From IMG/VR virus record IMGVR_UViG_3300044972_000535, positions 1-56,140 of that record: 56,140 bases of DNA; one strand, given 5' to 3'. Position 1 is the stretch's first letter. Each line of letters opens with the position of its first letter. The position numbers and the translations under genes were made by a program. The stretch comes from a virus. Shown one piece after another: positions 35,471-43,440 of this stretch. The notes under the pieces were generated by a model. That model was given only the letters and a program-made list of their open reading frames with translations, had not been told where the DNA came from and did no database searches.

Positions 35471-37503
35471 TGTTCGAGGACGACCTTGAAGACGAAAACA
35501 ATGGAGAAGTAGTCGAAAATAAAGTCATAGACGAAGACCTTGAGGACTATCAAGGCCTTGGTCCGCGACTTCAGTCCCTGTTCCGCGAGTACAAAGATGC
35601 TCGCAAGGACAATGAGGACGAATGGTTATCAAGCTTCCGGCAGTTTCTTGGGCAGTACGACCCCGATACGCTCGCCAAACTGACCGGATCACGCTCGAAG
35701 ATTTTTGTCGGCTTGACCCGCACCAAGGTCATGGCCGCGTTTTCCCGCATGGTCGACCTGCTGTTCCAGCCTGGTCAGAACTTCTTCGGCATTGAGCCGA
35801 CCCCGATTCCAGAACTCGACCCGCTCGAGATGGCGGAGATCACCAAGAATGCGACCGCAGAGGTAATGGCGGTCAGCGGTGCTGTTGCTCCTACGCAGGT
35901 GATGGACATCATCAACGAGCGTAAGGACGAACTGACAGACGAAGTGCGAGAAGAGGTCAAGCGCCGCGCCAGACTCGCCTCCGAAGAGATGTCTTTGCTT
36001 ATCGGTGACCAGCTGCAAGAAGCCAGCGCGGAGCAGAAGATCAAAGAAGCCATCATGGAGTCGGTGATCTTCGGCACTGGCTGCATCAAGGGTGGCACGA
36101 TCCGCATCGACCGCCAGAAGCGATGGAAGCGTTCCCTCGTTAACGGGGTCCAGACCCACGCCCTGATGGTTATCGAGCGGGTGAAGCCGGATATCGAATC
36201 TGTTTCTATCTTCGATATTTACCCTGACCCATACGCCACGTCGAACACGGACCTGCACGGCCTGTTCCGCCGCCATGTTCTTACGCGCCGTCAGTTCCGC
36301 GACCTGAAAGACCTGGATGGCTTTGATGGTGACGCGATCATCGAGATTCTGACCGACTCCCCGCGAGGGAACTACGTCGAGGAAGACCATGAGCGCATCC
36401 GCCGCGAGGCCGCGCACATCAGACTTCAGTCCGGTCCGAACAATCGGTTCGAGGTTCTCGAGTACTGGGGTTCTATCAACGGCACAGACCTCGTTGATGC
36501 CGGCGTTGAACTCCCCAAGGACTCGGAAGAGGACGACGAGTACGACGCAAACGTATGGATTTGCAGCGGCAGGGTTGTTCGCGCCACCCTCAACCCCATT
36601 CCGGACGGTCGCATCCCGTACAACTGCTTCCCGTATGAGCGTAACCCTCACCAGTTCTGGGGTACGGGCGTTCCCAGGATGATGCGCGACTCGCAGCAGA
36701 CCATGAACGCTGCCACTCGCATCTTCATCGACAACGCCGCTATTGCTTCCGGCCCGCTCGTAGAGGTCAACACGGACTTCCTCGAGGCCGGCGAAGACCC
36801 GCGAGACATTCACCCATGGCGCGTGTTCTTGCGTAGTGGCGGCGATCCGACTGCGCCGGCTGTTCGCTTCAATCAGCCGATTGCCAATACCGGCGGGATC
36901 ATCAACATCATCGAACTATTCCGCAAGTTCGCAGATGAAACGACATCGCTGCCGTCATACACGCACGGCGATCAGGGCCAGTCGATGAACAAGACGGCCA
37001 CTGGTATGTCCATTCTCATGGGCAACGCGAACGTGTCGCTGAAATCTACACTGAAGAACGTCGACGACTTTCTCATCATTCCCTTAATCCAGGCGCTGTA
37101 TCACTGGAACATGGAGTGGAGTGACAACGAAAAGGCGAAAGGCGATCTCAAGATCGTCGCGCGTGGCTCTACTTCGCTTATTCAACGTGAAGTTCGCTCG
37201 CAGCGTCTTCTGCAATTTCTGTCACTAATCAGCAATCCGATGGACGTTGCCATTGTAAAACGTAAGGAGTTGCTTACGGAGATTGCAAAGAGTATGGACA
37301 TAAATCCGGACGAAGTATTGAAGTCCGACAAGGAACTAGAAATTGAAGCGCAAGCCGTACAGCAGCAGATGCTCGCAGCAGGTGGCCCAGGCGGTGGTGG
37401 CCCTGGCGGGCCAGCCCCAATGGAAGGTATTGATGACCTTTCTAACGGAGCGGCTGGAGGCTTGCCGGGACAAGTTGGAGATCGTTCCGGATCACAGATT
37501 TGA
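35470..37503 (+). CDS. portal protein, 677 aa
   Basis: A long portal of the podovirus type: N-terminal acidic stretch, SKIFVGLTRTKVMAAFSRMVDLLF, then the wing and stem regions (QKIKEAIMESVIFGTGCIKGG; MRDSQQTMNAATRIFIDNAAIASGP; NKTATGMSILMGNANVSLKSTLKNVDDFLI). The C-terminal 50 residues are Gly/Pro-rich (GGPGGGGPGGPAP). ATG 35470 overlaps the terminase stop by 1 nt. The portal forms the dodecameric DNA channel and scaffolds head assembly. Confidence 0.92.
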   Translation: MFEDDLEDENNGEVVENKVIDEDLEDYQGLGPRLQSLFREYKDARKDNEDEWLSSFRQFLGQYDPDTLAKLTGSRSKIFVGLTRTKVMAAFSRMVDLLFQPGQNFFGIEPTPIPELDPLEMAEITKNATAEVMAVSGAVAPTQVMDIINERKDELTDEVREEVKRRARLASEEMSLLIGDQLQEASAEQKIKEAIMESVIFGTGCIKGGTIRIDRQKRWKRSLVNGVQTHALMVIERVKPDIESVSIFDIYPDPYATSNTDLHGLFRRHVLTRRQFRDLKDLDGFDGDAIIEILTDSPRGNYVEEDHERIRREAAHIRLQSGPNNRFEVLEYWGSINGTDLVDAGVELPKDSEEDDEYDANVWICSGRVVRATLNPIPDGRIPYNCFPYERNPHQFWGTGVPRMMRDSQQTMNAATRIFIDNAAIASGPLVEVNTDFLEAGEDPRDIHPWRVFLRSGGDPTAPAVRFNQPIANTGGIINIIELFRKFADETTSLPSYTHGDQGQSMNKTATGMSILMGNANVSLKSTLKNVDDFLIIPLIQALYHWNMEWSDNEKAKGDLKIVARGSTSLIQREVRSQRLLQFLSLISNPMDVAIVKRKELLTEIAKSMDINPDEVLKSDKELEIEAQAVQQQMLAAGGPGGGGPGGPAPMEGIDDLSNGAAGGLPGQVGDRSGSQI

Positions 37504-37606
37504 GCAAGGATCGGCGGCAGAACTCCGCTATTTCCTTGAACTAGAAGATACCGCGCAAGCGGTTTTGAGCAGTCGTAGGCCTGAGACTCAGACACCCTAC
37601 GACTAA
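37433..37606 (+). CDS. small post-portal protein overlapping the portal end, 57 aa
   Basis: ATG 37433 has GGAAGG 5 nt upstream, inside the Gly-rich tail of the portal gene in another frame. The product (MTFLTERLEACRDKLEIVPDHRFEQGSAAELRYFLELEDTAQAVL) is helical and charged, like small proteins encoded after portals in related podoviruses. Longer starts (GTG 37397) are possible. Function unknown. Confidence 0.65.
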   Translation: MTFLTERLEACRDKLEIVPDHRFEQGSAAELRYFLELEDTAQAVLSSRRPETQTPYD

Positions 37607-37656
37607 TACCAACAACGGACACTCCGTGCAGCGGACCCGTAACCAATGGTGTGTAA

Positions 37657-38571
37657 ATGAAGGTTGACCCTGAACAGCTTGAACGTGAAGCCGAAGAACT
37701 TCTGAAGCAGATGATGGAACGGAATGCGAATCCCCAGTCTGACAATCAGACTGAAGAGGACACCTCGCACGTTCCTGAACATGACGATAACCCACCCGCA
37801 GAGTCAGCGGACACCGGGGAAGACGGCGTTAACGAGACTCCTCATTCTGAAGATCGCGGCGATCAGCAGAGTGATGAAGGTGATGGCGACCTGCGGAAGC
37901 AGCTTCGCATTGCTGAAGAACGTGTCAAGAATGCTCAGGCCAGAATGACTAAGGCCACCCAAGAGACTGCTGACCTCCGTCGTCAAATGATGGAACTCCA
38001 GTCGAATATGGCAGGCCTTCAGTCTCGGATGGCAGAGACGGCGTCCCACAAGGACGAGATGGACGATGAACTACGGACACTCGCTGAAGAGTATCCCGAC
38101 ATCGCCTCTCCTCTTTTGAAGAAGCTGTCCCGGCTTGAAGAGACGGTCAGTGAGTACCGAACGCAGATGGCAGCGAAAGAGAGTCAGGGTACGCTTCAGG
38201 CGCACTTTGACAGCATTCGGAAGTCGCACCCCGACATGGACGATATCGTCACGTCGGATGACTTTAATGGATGGCTTGATCGTCAATCGCCTGTCTGGAA
38301 GCGCGTCGCCCAAGATGGCAGCGCCCAGGAGGTGGTCGACTTGCTTGATCGCTACCGTGACGTACTCGGTACACCGCCGCAACAGCCGGAATCCAAAGTC
38401 GAACGGGCAAGAAGGGTTGCAGAACCATCAATGCCCAAGGCGAGGAAACCGGACCCGAACTCGGGCAAGCGAGTCTGGACACGTGAGGAGATCACACGGA
38501 TGCCTCTCAATGAATTTGAGAAGCGCCAGGGTGAAATTGACCAAGCGTATCTGGATGGGCGAGTCCGTTAA
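37657..38571 (+). CDS. scaffolding protein, 304 aa
   Basis: An acidic, Gln/Asp/Glu-rich N-terminus (about 1-80) is followed by a long coiled coil (LRKQLRIAEERVKNAQARMTKATQETADLRRQMMELQSNM) and a basic C-terminus (ERARRVAEPSMPKARKPD). This composition and the place between portal and major capsid are those of head scaffolds. A region near 245-305 may bind the coat protein. Confidence 0.85.
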   Translation: MKVDPEQLEREAEELLKQMMERNANPQSDNQTEEDTSHVPEHDDNPPAESADTGEDGVNETPHSEDRGDQQSDEGDGDLRKQLRIAEERVKNAQARMTKATQETADLRRQMMELQSNMAGLQSRMAETASHKDEMDDELRTLAEEYPDIASPLLKKLSRLEETVSEYRTQMAAKESQGTLQAHFDSIRKSHPDMDDIVTSDDFNGWLDRQSPVWKRVAQDGSAQEVVDLLDRYRDVLGTPPQQPESKVERARRVAEPSMPKARKPDPNSGKRVWTREEITRMPLNEFEKRQGEIDQAYLDGRVR

Positions 38572-38602
38572 AAAACAACTGTTGTGATTATGAGGTCTTA
38601 AT

Positions 38603-39463
38603 ATGCCCGCTTTTGCTACTACTGGTACTACGTCCGCTGCGAACTTCATTCCTGAAATCTTCTCGAAGAAGCTTCAGGCGAAGTTCTACGCTTCTTCGGT
38701 CCTTCCGCAGATCAGCAACACCGACTATGAAGGTGAGATCAGCGGCCAGGGCAACAAGGTCAACATCCGTACCGTTCCCAACGTGACGGTCAGCGACTAC
38801 ACGGGCAGCGTGTCGTACGCTGATGTGACCACGCAGATCATCGAACTGATGATCGACAAGGCGAAGTCGTACGCTTTCAAGGTGGATGACATCTTGAAGG
38901 TTCAGGCCGACATCGCCTTCCAGAACGAAGCATCGAAGGATGCTGCCGAACAGATGCGTATCGCTGTTGAGACGGACGTGCTTGGTAACATCGCTACCGG
39001 CGCGACCACGATCCTGGACAAGGCATCGGTTTCGGTGTCGAACATCCTTGATCACGTTCTCGAAGCAGGCCGCAAGCTGGACGAACTGAACATTCCGGAT
39101 TCGGATCGTTTCATCGTTCTCTCGCCGCTCTACGTCGAGATGCTGAAGAAGACGGACCTCAAGCTTGCCTACCTGACCGGTGACGGCGTTTCGCCCATCC
39201 GCAACGGCAAGGTTGGCATGATCGACCGCTTCACCGTCTATCAGTCGAACCTCCTGGCCATTGGCTCGGGCGGTGACGCTGGGAAGACGATGGCTCTCGC
39301 GGGTCACCCGAAGGCGACGTGCTTTGCGTCGCAGTTCGTGAAGACGGAAACCGTCCGTCTCACCGATACCTTCGGTGACGGCATTCGCGGTCTGAAGGTG
39401 TATGGCTACAAGGTCGTTGTTCCCAACGCGCTTGTGACCCTCAAGCTGAAGACCACGGCCTAA
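38603..39463 (+). CDS. major capsid protein, 286 aa
   Basis: The sequence (FIPEIFSKKLQAKFYASSVLPQISNTDYEG ... KVNIRTVPNVTVSDYTG ... KAKSYAFKVDDILKVQADIAFQNEASKDAAEQM) is typical of HK97-fold coat proteins of the P22-like short-tailed type: extended N-arm, beta-rich P domain, C-terminal strands (GYKVVVPNALVTLKLKT). Its codon choice is strongly biased, as expected for the most expressed gene. A strong hairpin follows the stop. Confidence 0.92.
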   Translation: MPAFATTGTTSAANFIPEIFSKKLQAKFYASSVLPQISNTDYEGEISGQGNKVNIRTVPNVTVSDYTGSVSYADVTTQIIELMIDKAKSYAFKVDDILKVQADIAFQNEASKDAAEQMRIAVETDVLGNIATGATTILDKASVSVSNILDHVLEAGRKLDELNIPDSDRFIVLSPLYVEMLKKTDLKLAYLTGDGVSPIRNGKVGMIDRFTVYQSNLLAIGSGGDAGKTMALAGHPKATCFASQFVKTETVRLTDTFGDGIRGLKVYGYKVVVPNALVTLKLKTTA

Positions 39464-39470
39464 TCGGCCA

Positions 39471-39494
39471 GAGGGGGAGGGCAACCTCCCCCTC
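39471..39494 (+). terminator. strong hairpin after the capsid gene
   Basis: A perfect 10-bp GC-rich stem (GAGGGGGAGG with CCTCCCCCTC) is capped by GCAA, a GNRA tetraloop. It begins 7 nt after the stop. Only a weak T-tract follows, so it probably acts as partial terminator and as 3' protection of capsid mRNA. Confidence 0.7.
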
Positions 39495-39568
39495 ACTCCG
39501 TTTAGGTGGTGGCAGGTGTTGGAAGTCGCCTGCCTCCTCCTAAGCCGAGTGAACCAAAGAGGGGAATC

Positions 39569-39847
39569 ATGGATAAGACTATCGATCAGATGAACAAGGA
39601 CGAACTTGAGGCGTATGCCCGCAAGGAGTTTGCCTTTGAAATCGATAAGCGTCGCCGCCTTGATGACCTAATTGAGCAGGTAAAGTCTTTCGAGACGATG
39701 AAGGGCAAGCCGAAGCCTGTCACGTCCCAGACCGCGAAGAAGGACCGTTGTCCGAAAACTGTACGCAACATTCGGACTGGGGTGGAGTGGTCCTGGAATC
39801 CACTGTATAGCGGTAATGCAGACCTCGAAGTTATCGAGTGGGAGTGA
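39569..39847 (+). CDS. small head protein with SAP/HeH-like N-terminus, 92 aa
   Basis: The N-terminal half (DKTIDQMNKDELEAYARKEFAFEIDKRRRLDDLIEQVKSF) resembles the SAP/Rho-N-like helix-extended-helix found in phage head or completion proteins; the C-terminal half is beta-rich (NIRTGVEWSWNPLYSGNADLEVIEW). ATG 39569 has GAGGGG upstream. A role in head completion or decoration is inferred from position. Confidence 0.7.
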   Translation: MDKTIDQMNKDELEAYARKEFAFEIDKRRRLDDLIEQVKSFETMKGKPKPVTSQTAKKDRCPKTVRNIRTGVEWSWNPLYSGNADLEVIEWE

Positions 39848-39852
39848 ACTGA

Positions 39853-40524
39853 ATGCCAACGACCAAAGCCATTGACCTGATCAATCGCGTGGCGGTCACG
39901 CTGCAAGACCCCACGTTCGTGCGTTGGACTCAGCAGGAATTGCTGAACTACCTAAACGACGCACAGCGGCAGGTCGTTCTGTTCCGTCCAGACGCGAAGA
40001 CGGTCAATACCACCCACACGTGCGTAGCAGCTGCCAAGCAGACGCTGGCTGCTGACGGATTGCGCCTTATCAATGTTCTACGTAACAAGGATGGTCGCGC
40101 CATCACGAAGGTGGACCGCAAGATTCTGGATGTGCAGCTGCCCAACTGGTGGGAGACGCCTGTTGATGCGACGGGCGTGAAGCATTTCGTCTACGACGCC
40201 ATCGATCCGAAGGTGTTCTACCTGTTCCCGAAGCCGGCGGTAACGAACCAGATCGAGATCGTCTACGCCACGTCCCCGGCAGACCTGTTGGTGAGCAACT
40301 TCACCAGCGACACCCAGGTGATCAGCATCGACGACATCTACGCGAACGCCATCATGGACTACATGATGTACCGCTCGTACCAGAAGGACAGCGAGTTCGC
40401 GAACCTCAACCGTGCCGGTTTGTTCTTCCAGGCCTTCGGCAATGCTCTTGGCATCAAGACGCAGGCTGACGGTGGCCTGAACGACAACATGATTGCGCAG
40501 CAGCCTGGGGTGATACGCCAGTGA
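39853..40524 (+). CDS. head-tail adaptor (DUF6682-type), 223 aa
   Basis: The N-terminus (TTKAIDLINRVAVTLQDPTFVRWTQQELLNYLNDAQRQVVLFRPDA) and KVFYLFPKP, then SIDDIYANAIMDYMMYRSYQKDSEFANLNRAGLFFQAF, are the DUF6682 pattern: a helical adaptor that extends the portal channel. It sits where gp4/gp6-type connectors lie. Confidence 0.85.
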   Translation: MPTTKAIDLINRVAVTLQDPTFVRWTQQELLNYLNDAQRQVVLFRPDAKTVNTTHTCVAAAKQTLAADGLRLINVLRNKDGRAITKVDRKILDVQLPNWWETPVDATGVKHFVYDAIDPKVFYLFPKPAVTNQIEIVYATSPADLLVSNFTSDTQVISIDDIYANAIMDYMMYRSYQKDSEFANLNRAGLFFQAFGNALGIKTQADGGLNDNMIAQQPGVIRQ

Positions 40525-41144
40525 AGTACAGCGACCTGTTCGTTTACGTGCTGTCTGAGGTGGCTGGCTGCCCGGAGTTCACCGCTGAACGTGCGATCCG
40601 CGATACGTGCATCGACTTTTGCGCCCGGACTGGGGCGTACAAGGCAGAGCCGCTGTCGCTTATCGTCATTCCCGGCATCGTGGAATACGAACTGGAAGCG
40701 CCGACCGGCACGGAGCCGAACCACGTCAGCAAGGTACTCCGTAGTGGGCGTGAACTGACGAAGCTTCCGTACGAGGATGCGTACATCCGCAACGAACTGG
40801 CAAGCACCAGGTCTGCGCCTGGCTACTTCTCCCAGTACGACAACAGCAATCTACTGCTTGGCCCAGCGCCAGACGCCAGAGAGACGCTCAAGGTTCTTTA
40901 CACCTTGAAGCCGACCACGGCGTCTACCTCTATCCCAGACACCATTGGCCTCGAGCATCGCGAGACGCTGGTCAGTGGCGCTCTGTTTCGTCTTCAGATG
41001 ATGGCGGGTGCTACTTGGGCGAATGGTGGCCCAGCGCAGGCAAACAACATGATCTACGAGCGCGGCGTGTCGGCTGCGATCCGCCAGGCGAAGTACGGCC
41101 ATAGCGGTGCCTCGCTCACTGTGACTGCGCGGGAGTTTGGGTAA
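40521..41144 (+). CDS. second head-tail connector, 207 aa
   Basis: A helical N-terminus (YSDLFVYVLSEVAGCPEFTAERAIRDTCIDFCARTGAYK), a beta-rich middle and a helical end (RETLVSGALFRLQMMAGATW) are seen in podoviral tail accessory proteins paired with DUF6682 adaptors. It overlaps the first adaptor by 4 nt. Function is inferred from order and shape. Confidence 0.75.
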   Translation: MKYSDLFVYVLSEVAGCPEFTAERAIRDTCIDFCARTGAYKAEPLSLIVIPGIVEYELEAPTGTEPNHVSKVLRSGRELTKLPYEDAYIRNELASTRSAPGYFSQYDNSNLLLGPAPDARETLKVLYTLKPTTASTSIPDTIGLEHRETLVSGALFRLQMMAGATWANGGPAQANNMIYERGVSAAIRQAKYGHSGASLTVTAREFG

Positions 41145-41515
41145 TGGCTTATTCAGAGACTATCAACCTTGTCCAGGGTGACACGCTCCCGCAGCTTCAG
41201 CTGACGATCCGCGACCAGAACACTGCCGCGTCAGGCAAGACGCTGGACACGGAAGACCCGACGACCTGGGCAATCGTGAACTTGGTGGCTGCGACTGTCC
41301 GCCTGAAGATTCGTGAAATCGGCGGAACGGCACTGAAGGACACGATCACGGGCCAGGTAACGGACGGCATCAACGGCAAGGTCGTCTTTATGTTCGCCAG
41401 CACTACCCTTGATACCGCAGGCCTGTACGAGGCGGAGGTGGAGGTTACGACTTCTCTTGGCGGAATACAGACCGTCTATGACCTCCTGAAATTGCAGGTG
41501 CGCGAGCAGTTCTAA
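41144..41515 (+). CDS. beta-rich virion protein (BppU N-terminal-like), 123 aa
   Basis: The order INLVQGDTLPQLQLTIRDQ, ATVRLKIREIGG, GKVVFMFASTTLDTAGLYEAEVEVTT is that of small Ig-like modules such as the N-terminal domain of baseplate upper protein BppU, which attach receptor-binding proteins. It directly precedes the repeat fibre. Assignment by pattern only. Confidence 0.65.
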   Translation: MAYSETINLVQGDTLPQLQLTIRDQNTAASGKTLDTEDPTTWAIVNLVAATVRLKIREIGGTALKDTITGQVTDGINGKVVFMFASTTLDTAGLYEAEVEVTTSLGGIQTVYDLLKLQVREQF

Positions 41516-42960
41516 TGAACGCCTTCGATGCTTCACAGAAGCTGAGGGCGGCGGCAACGTATGCGGTCCTGAAGGCGCAGAGCGCGTTCTCCGTTCTGAC
41601 GACATCGACCTATTACCAGACGCTTGCTGCGCAAGCCGTAGCCGCATTCCTGACAGCACAGGCCAGCGCGACCTCGATGGTGGCGACGGCTAACTACATC
41701 CGCATTCGGATCGAGGCGGAACTGGGCGAGTTCATCTTTGCCTTGAGCCGTGGCGACACGCTCACCGCCATCGACACTGCCGTCCGCTCCTTCCTCAAGG
41801 GTCTGTCCCACGCAGCGCAGGTCAGCGACCAGGCGGTCAGGCTGTTTAGCAAGGCAGTCGCTGACGCCTTCAGTGCGTCCGACACGGTGAGCCGCCTGTT
41901 TGGCAAAGGCCTGACGGATACCACTACGGCTTCTGACGTAAGTACCAAGTCACTTGGAAAAGTGCGCCAGGACATTTCTGCGATTTCCGATGCGGCGGTG
42001 AAAGGTTTGACCACATCCCGGTCAGACTCCTTTGTTGCCGGTGACGTGCTGACCCGCGTCACGATCTTCCTCCGCGCGTACCTAGACGCCTTCACGGCAT
42101 CTGAGTTGTATCAGCGGACATTCGGCAAGTCGGCCACTGAAACTGTGGCCATTACGGATGATGAAATCCGCACAGTACTGAAGGTTCTGTCTGATCCTGC
42201 AACAGCAACGGACGACACGAACCAGGCGGGGGTAGACGACAACGCGAACCTGTCGTTCTTCCGCAGCCGCTTTGAGTCGGCGAGTGCATCCGATGTGTTC
42301 TCGAGAACGGTGGTTTATGCCCGTTCGTACATTGACGGACTAAGCACCAGCGACGCCACAACGCGAGCGTTTGCCAAGGCTGCCTCAGATGCCCCCGTGG
42401 CTGGAGACGCTGCTGTGCGCTCTCTGATGAAGACATTGTCGGACCTCGCCAGGGTTACGGACGACGTGAACGGCGCGGCGGCGGACGATGATGCTAATTG
42501 GTCGTTCTTTAAAAACCGATCTGAAGTCGCCACTGCGCAGGATATTCTCACTAGGGTCATGACCTACACGCGGCAATTGAGCGACACCGCGTCAATCGCC
42601 GAGACAGTTGCTCGCAGTACAACAAAACAGTTTGCTGATGCGTTTATTGCTGGCGATGCGGCGGTCATCTCGATGGTGCGTCAGCGCAGCGCAAGTGAAA
42701 GTTCCAGCGTCGCGGATGCTATTGTTCGCGGAATAATAAAGAGCATTGTGGACTCTGCGCAGGCATCCGACTTCGCCACCCTAAGTGTGTTTCGAGCAAG
42801 AACTGATCTGGCGACTTCATCAGATGCCGCGTCCAAGACTGCCGGCAAGGCTTCCTCTGATATTGCATCGACATCAGATGGTGGCTCTGTTATGAGCCAA
42901 GGGTATACGAGCGGTACGTACTTCGCAGAAGACTACGTGGGAACTTACAGAACTTTTTGA
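41515..42960 (+). CDS. 18-residue-repeat tail protein, 481 aa
   Basis: From about residue 95 to 465 the protein is made of about 19 imperfect 18-residue units with consensus SDxxxRxFxKxxxDxxxA, two of them with a 9-residue insertion (TDDTNQAGVDDNANLSFF and TDDVNGAAADDDANWSFF). N- and C-terminal caps are non-repetitive (FAEDYVGTYRTF end). The regular period suggests a repetitive fibre or solenoid. It lies among tail genes. No enzymatic motif. Confidence 0.8.
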   Translation: MNAFDASQKLRAAATYAVLKAQSAFSVLTTSTYYQTLAAQAVAAFLTAQASATSMVATANYIRIRIEAELGEFIFALSRGDTLTAIDTAVRSFLKGLSHAAQVSDQAVRLFSKAVADAFSASDTVSRLFGKGLTDTTTASDVSTKSLGKVRQDISAISDAAVKGLTTSRSDSFVAGDVLTRVTIFLRAYLDAFTASELYQRTFGKSATETVAITDDEIRTVLKVLSDPATATDDTNQAGVDDNANLSFFRSRFESASASDVFSRTVVYARSYIDGLSTSDATTRAFAKAASDAPVAGDAAVRSLMKTLSDLARVTDDVNGAAADDDANWSFFKNRSEVATAQDILTRVMTYTRQLSDTASIAETVARSTTKQFADAFIAGDAAVISMVRQRSASESSSVADAIVRGIIKSIVDSAQASDFATLSVFRARTDLATSSDAASKTAGKASSDIASTSDGGSVMSQGYTSGTYFAEDYVGTYRTF

Positions 42961-42968
42961 GGTAGATC

Positions 42969-43418
42969 ATGAACACTCTTGAAAGCATCAAAGCCACGGG
43001 CCGTCTGGCGATTGCACTCCTCGACGCTAATGGCAACTTGAAGACCAGTGTTGAGGTTGAGAACCTTGTCGTCACAGCCGGCCTTGGCTTCATCTCGAGC
43101 CGCATGAAGGATGCCACCGCCGCCGCCATGTCGCACATGGCTGTTGGGTCTGGCACGACTGCCGCAGCTGCCGGTCAGTCTGCGCTAATTAGTGAACTTG
43201 GCCGCTCCGCCCTTACGTCCACCACGGTGACGGGTGCGCAGGTTGCGTACGTAGCGACCTTTGGCCCTGGCGTTGGCACTGGCGCTGTCACGGAAGCCGG
43301 ACTTTTCAACGGCGCTTCGTCTGGCACGATGTTGTGCCGCACGGTCTTCAGCGTCGTGAACAAGGATGCTGGCGACACCATGACCATTACCTGGACGGTG
43401 ACGCTGGCCGCTGCCTAA
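42969..43418 (+). CDS. tail fibre-associated protein, 149 aa
   Basis: The pattern LEVENLVVTAGLGFISSRM, MSHMAVGSGTTAAAAGQSALISELGRSALTS and GAVTEAGLFNGASSGTMLCRTVFSVVNKDAGDTMTITWTVTLA is that of phage tail/virion proteins preceding fibre genes. Beta-rich with Thr/Ala/Gly. Probably part of the tail appendage. Confidence 0.75.
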   Translation: MNTLESIKATGRLAIALLDANGNLKTSVEVENLVVTAGLGFISSRMKDATAAAMSHMAVGSGTTAAAAGQSALISELGRSALTSTTVTGAQVAYVATFGPGVGTGAVTEAGLFNGASSGTMLCRTVFSVVNKDAGDTMTITWTVTLAAA

Positions 43419-43440
43419 TTTGGTTTGAGGCGAGTTATAA

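Noticed and set aside
35689-36813. A 374-codon minus-strand frame opposite the portal gene, and a similar 357-codon one opposite the primase-helicase (17210-18283)
   Set aside because: Both are mirror frames caused by the strong third-position bias of the real genes and have no family similarity.
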